Positions 57,749-64,000 of a DNA stretch of 64,000 bases are shown in pieces. Every line of letters begins with the position of its first letter. Position 1 is the stretch's first letter. Source of the stretch: Mesorhizobium comanense (GTDB lineage Bacteria; Pseudomonadota; Alphaproteobacteria; Rhizobiales; Rhizobiaceae); NCBI RefSeq assembly GCF_005503535.1, contig NZ_SCNN01000024.1, forward strand, positions 1 through 64,000, written 5' to 3'. The notes under the pieces are model-generated. The model worked only from the letters and a program-made list of their open reading frames with translations, made no database searches and was not told the DNA's origin. Made by a program: the position numbers and the translations under genes.

Positions 57749-57970
57749 CTAGAGCGCCCTCAGCGGGCAAGGCATGCCAGCGGCGTCGCCGCAGCGTGAG
57801 GCCGTGGGTACGGGCCTGGCGCTCATTTCTTCCGACTGGCGAACAAGTTCCGCGAAGACCAGGGCGAAACTTCCCAGCATGACAAAGACGATGATCAGGC
57901 GTGCTACCGGCAATATGTCGGCCTCGTCCGGCTGGTGCGTGTCCCGAGACTTCACCGGGATCGTGCGCAC
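57749..57970 (-). CDS. Possible small membrane protein
   Basis: A 73-residue open frame starting at GTG with one good membrane segment (about 23-42, VARLIIVFVMLGSFALVFAE) and an otherwise hydrophilic, Cys/Pro-containing tail. No convincing ribosome binding site precedes the GTG. The membrane segment suggests a real gene, but I recognise no family. Flanked by non-coding gaps of over 200 bases. Confidence 0.4.
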   Translation of the reverse strand: MRTIPVKSRDTHQPDEADILPVARLIIVFVMLGSFALVFAELVRQSEEMSARPVPTASRCGDAAGMPCPLRAL

Positions 57971-58259
57971 AAATCAAAACTGCCACAGCATTGCATCCCG
58001 AAGGACATGGCGGTGCTGCGGGCGCCCCACGCCACCCATGCCGGCTAACATGATCCATCCGCCTTTACGAGAGTTTAAGCATCGTCTTAACCATCACATT
58101 CACCCCGGCCTTGATATGATGCGCGACCTGTCGGCCTTTACAACGACGCGCGCCTGACGAGCGGTATCGTGGCTCTCTTTGCAGACCCGCCCGCCCCATG
58201 CTAACCCGGCGCTGGCGCGACCGGACCTGCCGCCGCCAATCCGTCGCGATCGGAGAGCC

Positions 58260-59033
58260 ATGAGCACAGCCGCCAACAGCATCGCCTTCGTCTCGTCCGA
58301 CACAGCCGACGCCAAGGCGGCGCTGGAAAGCCTGTCGGCGCGCTATGGCCAGTGCCCTGTCTCGGAGGCCGCGATTGTCGTGGCTCTGGGTGGCGACGGC
58401 TTCTTGCTGCAGACACTGCGCGATACGATGGGAACGGGAAAGAAGGTCTACGGTATGAACCGTGGCACCATCGGCTTCCTGATGAACGAGTACCGTTCGG
58501 GCGGCTTGGCCGAGCGCATCGCGGCCGCTGTCGCCGAAACGATCCGCCCGCTGGAGATGCTGGCAACCACTTCGGAAGGTGAAACCGTCTCGGCGCTGGC
58601 CATCAATGAGGTGGCGCTGTGGCGTCAATCCTACCAGACCGCCAAGATCCGCATAAGCGTCGACGACCAGATCCGACTGGAGGAACTGAGCTGCGACGGC
58701 GTCATGATCGCGACGCCGGCAGGATCCACCGCCTACAATCTCTCCGCGCACGGTCCGATCCTGCCGCTCGACGCGCCACTGCTGGCGCTTACTCCGGTCA
58801 GCCCGTTCCGCCCGCGCCGCTGGCGCGGCGCGTTGTTGTCCAACAAGGCGACAGTGCGCTTCGACATACTGGAACCGGAAAAGCGGCCGGTGAATGCCGC
58901 CGCCGACCACACGGAAGTCAAGGCGGTGACCTCCGTAACCGTGCGGGAATCGCCGACAGCGACGGCAACCCTTCTGTTCGACCCCAATCATTCCTGGAAC
59001 GAGCGCATCCTGGCCGAGCAGTTCCGCTATTGA
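58260..59033 (+). CDS. nadK: NAD kinase
   Basis: Phosphorylates NAD to NADP using ATP or polyphosphate; essential cytoplasmic enzyme. 257 residues, the usual alphaproteobacterial length: AIVVALGGDGFLLQTLRDTM with the GGDG motif, GMNRGTIGFLMNEY, NEVALWRQ, then SCDGVMIATPAGSTAYNLSA (the second conserved motif) and a C-terminal lobe ending ERILAEQFRY. GGAGAGCC precedes the ATG at 58260. It is an isolated gene, with about 290 bases of apparently non-coding sequence upstream. Confidence 0.95.
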   Translation: MSTAANSIAFVSSDTADAKAALESLSARYGQCPVSEAAIVVALGGDGFLLQTLRDTMGTGKKVYGMNRGTIGFLMNEYRSGGLAERIAAAVAETIRPLEMLATTSEGETVSALAINEVALWRQSYQTAKIRISVDDQIRLEELSCDGVMIATPAGSTAYNLSAHGPILPLDAPLLALTPVSPFRPRRWRGALLSNKATVRFDILEPEKRPVNAAADHTEVKAVTSVTVRESPTATATLLFDPNHSWNERILAEQFRY

Positions 59034-59165
59034 GCCGGCACACGGATCCGCGGCCGGATTAAGCATCGCGATTAAGGTTACAACTTCACAATCGTCCCAA
59101 TCCCGCCCGTTTCTGTTGACAAATCGCGGACTTGCGCCTAATCGCAATGCCAATCTTGCAGGCGC

Positions 59166-60791
59166 GTGGCGCTTGCCGCGACGAATAGCGTTGCGCTTCA
59201 TCGAACCAGCCAAAGACAGCAACACTTGTCCTCAGACACCACGATCGCTCAAGAAGCGTTGACCTTTTCGGACCTCGGCCTGTCGCCGAAGGTACTTTCC
59301 GCGGTTACCGATGCCGGCTACACGCAGCCGACCCCGATCCAGGCCGGCGCCATCCCGCACGCCTTGCAGGGCAAGGACGTGCTCGGTATCGCCCAGACCG
59401 GCACCGGCAAGACGGCGTCCTTCGTGCTGCCGATGCTGACCCGGCTGGAAAAGGGCCGCGCCCGTGCCCGCATGCCGCGCACCCTGATCCTGGAGCCGAC
59501 GCGCGAGCTTGCCGCGCAGGTCGAGGAAAACTTCGTAAAATACGGCAAGAACCACAAGCTCAACATCGCGCTGCTGATCGGCGGCGTATCGTTCGACGAA
59601 CAGGACAAGAAGCTGGAGCGCGGCGCCGACGTGCTGATCGCCACGCCCGGCCGCCTGCTCGACCACCGCGAGCGCGGCAAGCTGCTGCTCAACGGCGTCG
59701 AGATCCTCGTCATCGACGAGGCTGATCGCATGCTCGACATGGGGTTCATCCCCGATATCGAGCGCATTTGCGAGATGATCCCCTTCACCAGGCAGACGCT
59801 GTTCTTCTCAGCGACGATGCCGCCCGAAATCACCAAGCTGACCGAAAAATTCCTGCACGCGCCGGTGCGTGTCGAGGTCTCCAAGGCGGCCTCCACTGCC
59901 ACCAGCATCACCCAGCGCCTGGTGAAGTCCGGCTCGAAGCCGTGGGACAAGCGCGAGACCCTGCGCAATCTGATCAGGGCCGAGGACGCGGAACTGAAGA
60001 ACGCCATCATCTTCTGCAACCGCAAGGTCGAGGTGTCGGAACTGTTCCGCTCGTTGCTGAAGTATGACTTCGATGCCGGTGCGCTGCATGGCGACATGGA
60101 CCAGCGCGCGCGCATGCAGATGCTGGCCAATTTCCGCGATGGCAAGCTGCGCTATCTCGTTGCTTCGGACGTTGCCGCGCGCGGCCTCGACATCCCCGAT
60201 GTCAGCCACGTCTTCAACTACGATGTCCCTATCCATGCCGAGGATTACGTGCACCGCATCGGCCGCACCGGCCGTGCCGGCCGCTCGGGCAAGTCCTTCA
60301 CCATCGCCACCAGGTCAGACACCAAATACATCGACGCCATCGAGCGGCTGATCGGCACCAAGATCGAGTGGCATGACGGCGACCTGTCGACCGTGGTCGC
60401 CAGCGAAGGCGAGGACGACGCTCCGCGCCGCGGCAAGGGCGCGCCGCGTCGCGCAGGCCGCAAGGACGAGGATCGCAAGGATCGCGGCGAGCGCAAGAAG
60501 GGTGGCGAACGTCGCGGCAAGCACGCCGAGGACGAAGAGGTCCAGGCCGTCCGGCAGGACGAGCAGCCCGATGTCGCCGCACCAGCCGTCGCCGACATCG
60601 GCGAAAGGCGGGCGCGCAAGGATGCGATCCGCTCGGAAAACAGCGAGCGCAAATCCTCCGACCGCAACGAGCAGCGTGCAGGACAGCGCGGCGGCAACCG
60701 CCCTGCCCGCCACCACCAGGAAGACAACGACACCACGGTCGGCTTCGGTGACGACATGCCGGCTTTCATGCGCATCGTCGCCAAGGTTTAA
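59166..60791 (+). CDS. DEAD-box ATP-dependent RNA helicase
   Basis: RNA helicase of the RhlE/CsdA type that remodels RNA, typically in cold adaptation, ribosome assembly or RNA decay. Up to 541 residues: Q motif TFSDLGLSPKVLSAVTDAGY, motif I AQTGTGKTASF, DEAD box as VIDEADRML, SAT as FFSATMPPEI, then RGLDIPDVSHVFNYD and HRIGRTGRAGRSG. The C-terminal tail after about 420 is low-complexity and charged (RRGKGAPRRAGRKDEDRKDR and similar), an RNA-binding extension. The start is uncertain: GTG 59166 is the longest, while TTG 59226 begins just before the conserved part. Confidence 0.93.
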   Translation: MALAATNSVALHRTSQRQQHLSSDTTIAQEALTFSDLGLSPKVLSAVTDAGYTQPTPIQAGAIPHALQGKDVLGIAQTGTGKTASFVLPMLTRLEKGRARARMPRTLILEPTRELAAQVEENFVKYGKNHKLNIALLIGGVSFDEQDKKLERGADVLIATPGRLLDHRERGKLLLNGVEILVIDEADRMLDMGFIPDIERICEMIPFTRQTLFFSATMPPEITKLTEKFLHAPVRVEVSKAASTATSITQRLVKSGSKPWDKRETLRNLIRAEDAELKNAIIFCNRKVEVSELFRSLLKYDFDAGALHGDMDQRARMQMLANFRDGKLRYLVASDVAARGLDIPDVSHVFNYDVPIHAEDYVHRIGRTGRAGRSGKSFTIATRSDTKYIDAIERLIGTKIEWHDGDLSTVVASEGEDDAPRRGKGAPRRAGRKDEDRKDRGERKKGGERRGKHAEDEEVQAVRQDEQPDVAAPAVADIGERRARKDAIRSENSERKSSDRNEQRAGQRGGNRPARHHQEDNDTTVGFGDDMPAFMRIVAKV

Positions 60792-60833
60792 ACGGCGTCG
60801 TCAGGCGCGCGCACGTCTCTGGAAGACCAAAAG

Positions 60834-60859
60834 AAAACGGCCCCTTGCGGGGCCGTTTT
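60834..60859. terminator. Bidirectional rho-independent terminator
   Basis: A perfect 11-bp stem AAAACGGCCCC / GGGGCCGTTTT with a TTGC loop, flanked by A-rich and T-rich sequence, sits between the convergent helicase and OmpA-type genes. Confidence 0.9.
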
Positions 60860-60879
60860 GTTTTCAAGCCAGTGTCGGC

Positions 60880-61530
60880 TCAGGTGAGCGGCGACAGCTG
60901 GATTTCGACACGCCGGTTCTGTTCGCGGCCGGCGGGCGTTGCGTTGGAAGCGATCGGCCTTGTCTTGCCGAAGCCGGTGACGGCGAAGCGCCTCGAATCG
61001 ACGCCCTGGCCGGACAGATAGTTGGCAACAGCGAGTGCGCGACGCTGCGACAGGTCGAAATTGTGCTGGTCGCCGCCGGTGGAATCGGTGTGGCCGAAGA
61101 CGTCCACCGTCGTCTGGCGGAACTTCTTCAGAACCAGCGCGACGGAATTCAGCACCGGATAGAAGCCGGGCTTCACCGCATCCTGGTCGATATTGAAGGT
61201 GATGTCCGACGGCATGTTGAGGATGATCTGGTCGCCGCTGCGGGTGACGCTCACGCCGGTGCCCTGGAGCTGGCGGCGCAGTTCCGCCTCGTTCTGGTCC
61301 ATCGTGGCGCCGATGGCGCCACCGGCCAGTGCACCGATGCCGGCGCCGATCAGCGCGTTGCGGCGGTCATTGCCGCCGGCAAGCAAGCCGAGGCTGGCGC
61401 CCGCCAGGGCACCGAGACCGGCACCGGCCGCGGTGTTGGAAATCTTCTGGTCGCCCGTATACGGGTCGGTGGTGGTGCAGGCGCTCACGAGCAGAGCCGT
61501 CGCCATGACGACGAGCACGGTCTTCTTCAT
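60880..61530 (-). CDS. OmpA-family outer-membrane lipoprotein (YiaD-like)
   Basis: Peptidoglycan-binding lipoprotein of about 216 residues. Signal peptide with lipobox LLVSAC (Cys at about 18). A glycine-zipper region (about 35-75: GAGLGALAGASLGLLAGG, GAGIGALAGGAIGATMDQ) probably crosses or attaches to the outer membrane. The OmpA domain (about 110-215) has NIDQDAVKPGFYPVLNSV, VDVFGHTDSTGGDQHNFDLS, RRALAVANYL and AGREQNRRVEI, with the Asp/Arg residues that bind diaminopimelate. The start is ATG 61530; the frame extends nine codons further without a better site. Confidence 0.93.
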   Translation of the reverse strand: MKKTVLVVMATALLVSACTTTDPYTGDQKISNTAAGAGLGALAGASLGLLAGGNDRRNALIGAGIGALAGGAIGATMDQNEAELRRQLQGTGVSVTRSGDQIILNMPSDITFNIDQDAVKPGFYPVLNSVALVLKKFRQTTVDVFGHTDSTGGDQHNFDLSQRRALAVANYLSGQGVDSRRFAVTGFGKTRPIASNATPAGREQNRRVEIQLSPLT

Positions 61531-61679
61531 AGATAGTCCCTCTCCAAGTCGCGCCATTTCGACGGCGCCAAATCAGCCCTTCGCGCGACTTGTACCATGA
61601 ATTGCGGCGAAAAGCGGAACAGGAAAAGCGCCCGCGGTGGCTTTTCCCATGGCCTTGCGTGATCGGCCGCCTGGCTGAA

Positions 61680-62048
61680 CTACCAGAGATTCTTGCCGTC
61701 GATGACCACCACTTCGACGGTGTCGAGATCGAAATCGTCGAACAGCCGTGAATTGACGCTGATCTTGGGATTGTCGAAGTCCGGCTCGCCGGTGGACCAA
61801 TCCGGAGTTTCCGTGAAAGTGCCGCAGCCGCAAGTGGCGCAAAACCCGTGCTTGATGGTTTTAGAACCCCATCGATAGAAGGAGACATTTTTCGGCGGCG
61901 TGATGAGCTTGAATTGCGACGGGCTGTAATAGGCCCAAAGCGAACCACGCTTCGCGCAGAACGAGCAGGTGCATTGCGTCACCGTTTCCGGGGCCTGCGA
62001 CACCTCGAATGTCGTCGCCTTGCAGTGGCAGCTTCCCTTGATAGCCAT
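61680..62048 (-). CDS. GFA/CENP-V-fold zinc protein 1
   Basis: Small zinc protein of the glutathione-dependent formaldehyde-activating (GFA) family; 122 residues. Zn ligands: GSCHCKAT, TQCTCSFCAKRG and HGFCATCGCGTF. ATG 62048 is preferred because GGAGAGG then lies 8 bases upstream; starts at 62054 and further upstream are possible but crowd the ribosome binding site. Few GFA-family proteins have known reactions, so formaldehyde metabolism is not assured. A related protein is encoded 0.8 kb away at 62808-63233. Confidence 0.88.
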   Translation of the reverse strand: MAIKGSCHCKATTFEVSQAPETVTQCTCSFCAKRGSLWAYYSPSQFKLITPPKNVSFYRWGSKTIKHGFCATCGCGTFTETPDWSTGEPDFDNPKISVNSRLFDDFDLDTVEVVVIDGKNLW

Positions 62049-62154
62049 GAACATCACCTCTCCATTGTCCGCCGCCCGCACGGCAGGGCACCATAAAGAA
62101 GCGATCCTGACAACCGCCCGTCAGCAGGCTTTTGCGCGAACCGGCGAACCGTCT

Positions 62155-62532
62155 CTAGTAAGATTGAGGCGGAACGAACAGGCAGATGGTCTTGCCGGCA
62201 TCGAGCCCCGCCACGTGCGCGCACCAGTGGAATTCGCCGTCGGGCGAATCCTTGATTCGTCTGTCGCTGTAGGCCAGCACCTCGCCGGTATCCTTGATGA
62301 CATAGCCTTCCGGGCGTTCGCTGATCGAGGTCTGCGATACCTCATGGCAATCGTAGTTCGCGCAGCAGGCGAACGGATAACTCCACCCTTGCGGCTTGGC
62401 CGCCGTGGGCTTGGCGTCATGCGCCAGGGCCGACCCGGACAGGGCTGCGATCGCACAGGCTGCGCACAAGGGAAGAAGCAACTGGCCAACCGATGGAACG
62501 GCGATGGCCGATCTGGAATTGGCGGTAAACAT
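62155..62532 (-). CDS. Small Cys-rich secreted protein
   Basis: A 125-residue protein with a signal peptide (about 1-37, LLLPLCAACAIAALSGSALA) and a mature part holding the pattern YPFACCANYDCHEV, then GYVIKDTGEVLAYSDRRIKD, SPDGEFHWCAH and TICLFVPPQSY at the end. This set of five Cys with SPDGxFHWC and ICLFVPPxSY is, from recall, common among exported rhizobial proteins of unknown function. AAGGAG lies 7 bases before the ATG. It lies between the two GFA-type genes, all on the minus strand. Confidence 0.8.
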   Translation of the reverse strand: MFTANSRSAIAVPSVGQLLLPLCAACAIAALSGSALAHDAKPTAAKPQGWSYPFACCANYDCHEVSQTSISERPEGYVIKDTGEVLAYSDRRIKDSPDGEFHWCAHVAGLDAGKTICLFVPPQSY

Positions 62533-62807
62533 GGGAACGCTCCTTTCAGACGTGGTTCAAGCGTTTCGCTTGCCCGTTCCTGGAACGTGTCTTCCCGGGG
62601 CCGAACCGTCAGCCTGCAGATATGCCGCGACCGGCCATAAATGCTTTTGTCTCCTCCTGCCTTCGATGGTGAGCCGATTTATGAGTCGGCGCAAGAGATC
62701 GCCGGGCCCGCCGGTGGATCGATCAGGCAAGAGCAATTTCAAGACCCGTTTGAATGTTTTTCGGGAAAGAGCGCTTCCCGTTCCCCTCACGGAAACGGTG
62801 AACTGTC
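62533..62807. other. Intergenic region, promoter of the Cys-rich gene
   Basis: About 275 bases between the second GFA-type gene and the Cys-rich gene (both minus strand). No gene was found, and no terminator or operator stands out. Confidence 0.4.
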
Positions 62808-63233
62808 CTAGCCTGCGTGTCCTTCAAACTGCGGAAGGTCGTCAGTGATGGTGAACCACGGTGCCTTGGAGCCGACAAAGATGTGCATTGTCGGCCGGAT
62901 CGTCGGAGCATCGACCAGCGTTCCCATGGTGACATGGGCGAAAGCCCCGTCACGCACAACCGAATAAAGTAACGATCCGCATCGGCTGCAGTGGGTGTCG
63001 TGGTTCGCGCTCTCGTCGCCAAAAATCATGAGGTCGCGAGCGCCGCCGGTGAGCTTGAGCTTGGTGCGTTCAATGCCGGCAAACGGCTTGAAGGCCGAAC
63101 CGGTCGAACGCCGGCAATTCGAACAATGACAATTGGCGGCGTAGACGAACTCGTCCGCCACCGCGTAGCGGACCGCGCCACACAGGCATTTGCCGGCAAG
63201 CGCGCGGCCATTTGTCGTTTGCGGCTCTGTCAT
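62808..63233 (-). CDS. GFA/CENP-V-fold zinc protein 2
   Basis: GFA-family protein of 141 residues with Zn ligands in KCLCGAVRYAV, ANCHCSNCRRSTGSAF and THCSRCGSLLYSVV, and the family's C-terminal HIFVGSKAPWFTI. It is closer to the classical GFA signature (CxCGAVRY, CxxCRRxTGSAF) than the first copy. ATG 63233 follows GAGGATC; the frame extends twelve codons further upstream without better support. Reaction unknown. Confidence 0.9.
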   Translation of the reverse strand: MTEPQTTNGRALAGKCLCGAVRYAVADEFVYAANCHCSNCRRSTGSAFKPFAGIERTKLKLTGGARDLMIFGDESANHDTHCSRCGSLLYSVVRDGAFAHVTMGTLVDAPTIRPTMHIFVGSKAPWFTITDDLPQFEGHAG

Positions 63234-63310
63234 CCGATGATCCTCGCGCGATGAGGTTCGACGACGCATCTGGATTCAGCCCAGGCCAACCCGCCTGGAC
63301 CTTACAATCC

Positions 63311-64000
63311 CTAATCCAGATCGGCCACGGCTTCACCGGCGCCGCCCTCGATGCGTTGCGACAGCGAGGCTTCCATGAAGTCGTCGAGGTCGCCATCGAG
63401 CACGCTCGACGGGCTGGTGCTTTCGACGCCGGTGCGCAGATCCTTCACCAGTTGATAGGGCTGCAGCACATAGGAGCGGATCTGGTGGCCCCAGCCGATA
63501 TCGCTCTTGGACGCCTCGGTCGCATTGGCGATTGCCTCGCGCTTCTTCAGCTCTTCCTCGTAGAGGCGAGAGCGCAGCATCTCCCAGGCCTTCGCCCGGT
63601 TCTTGTGCTGCGAGCGCTCGGCCTGGCAGGCGACCGCGATGCCGGTGGCGATATGGGTGATGCGCACGGCCGAATCGGTGGTGTTGACGTGCTGGCCACC
63701 CGAACCGGACGAACGATAGGTGTCGATCCGGACATCGGATTCCGACACATCGATCTGGATCGCATCGTCGACGACAGGATAGACCCAGACGCTGGAGAAC
63801 GAGGTGTGCCGGCGCGCATTGCTGTCATAGGGTGAAATGCGCACCAGGCGATGGACGCCGGATTCGGTCTTCAGCCAGCCATAGGCATTGTGACCCTTGA
63901 TCAGCAAGGTGGCGGACTTGATGCCCGCCTCTTCGCCGTCATGCACTTCCAGCACCTCGACCTTGAAACGGCGGCGCTCGGCCCAGCGCGTGTACATGCG
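63311..64000 (-). CDS. prfB: Peptide chain release factor 2, C-terminal part (cut by window end)
   Basis: Class I release factor that recognises UGA and UAA stop codons. Visible from MYTRWAERRRFKVEVLEVHD onward, including SGVHRLVRISPYDSNARRHT, the GGQ hydrolysis motif as RSSGSGGQHVNTTDSAVRI, and AERSQHKNRAKAWEMLRSRL. The C-terminus LVKDLRTGVESTSPSSVLDG followed by an acidic end is typical of RF2. The tripeptide anticodon region, and any programmed frameshift site, lie outside the window. Confidence 0.97.
   Translation of the reverse strand, partial: RMYTRWAERRRFKVEVLEVHDGEEAGIKSATLLIKGHNAYGWLKTESGVHRLVRISPYDSNARRHTSFSSVWVYPVVDDAIQIDVSESDVRIDTYRSSGSGGQHVNTTDSAVRITHIATGIAVACQAERSQHKNRAKAWEMLRSRLYEEELKKREAIANATEASKSDIGWGHQIRSYVLQPYQLVKDLRTGVESTSPSSVLDGDLDDFMEASLSQRIEGGAGEAVADLD

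Noticed and set aside
57288..57752. Plus-strand frame overlapping the epimerase start
   Set aside because: Mostly antisense to the epimerase N-terminus; the remainder has no domain or ribosome binding site.

Overview
The window looks like chromosomal DNA of an alphaproteobacterium of the order Hyphomicrobiales (Rhizobiales), most likely Mesorhizobium or a close relative. This is an inference from GC-rich coding sequence, BA14K-type and YPxxCC-type small secreted proteins, rhizobial-style ABC operons, the tuf / tRNA-Gly / tRNA-Tyr / rlmB neighbourhood and a typical rhizobial intergenic palindrome. No database search was possible.

Layout. 1-3.9 kb is a housekeeping end: the 5' end of tuf, a DMT exporter, three small proteins, tRNA-Gly(TCC), tRNA-Tyr(GTA) and the rRNA methylase gene rlmB. 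4-8.6 kb is a glyoxylate-assimilation operon (gcl-hyi-garR) divergent from an IclR regulator, with a perfect operator-like palindrome between them. 8.6-10.9 kb holds small membrane or secreted proteins. Two of these (BA14K-like and His-rich) share a duplicated leader, and two eight-copy heptamer arrays lie in near-inverted orientation beside them. tRNA-Thr(TGT) follows at 10,992.

11.0-35.6 kb is the most striking part. The 3' 45 bases of tRNA-Thr are repeated with one mismatch at 35,598-35,642, so the roughly 24.6 kb between them has the structure of a genomic island integrated at a tRNA 3' end. Its cargo is one co-directional operon (minus strand): a HlyB-type ABC exporter, a HlyD-type membrane fusion protein, a GNAT acetyltransferase, a secreted Sel1-repeat protein and a 6041-residue RTX protein. 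No integrase or TolC is visible. A degenerate duplicate of the hlyD 3' end lies inside the operon. The giant protein has an N-terminal head, a 27-residue x5 Gly/Pro repeat, an EF-hand-like block, about 2250 residues of roughly 56-residue DxDGDG repeats arranged as a seven-unit super-repeat, and about 3000 residues of RTX repeats in which the C-terminal module occurs four times.

35.7-43.7 kb is an inositol- or rhizopine-like catabolic cluster. A MocR-type GntR/aminotransferase regulator is divergent from an IolE/MocC-like enzyme, a ChbG-type deacetylase, a sugar ABC importer (binding protein, permease, single-domain ATPase) and an inositol-dehydrogenase/MocA-like enzyme, followed by a stand-alone RpiR-type HTH protein. 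43.7-53 kb holds a polyamine-type ABC importer under a divergent TetR gene, a metallo-beta-lactamase-fold hydrolase, and a second operon of binding protein, amidase and TetR regulator, suggesting uptake and hydrolysis of an amide or amine compound. 53.2-57.5 kb is a small polysaccharide cluster (glycosyltransferase, DUF707 protein, UDP-galactopyranose mutase, UDP-xylose-synthase-like epimerase). 57.7-64 kb returns to housekeeping and stress genes: NAD kinase, a DEAD-box helicase, an OmpA-type lipoprotein, two Gfa-like proteins, a small Cys-rich secreted protein and the 3' part of prfB.
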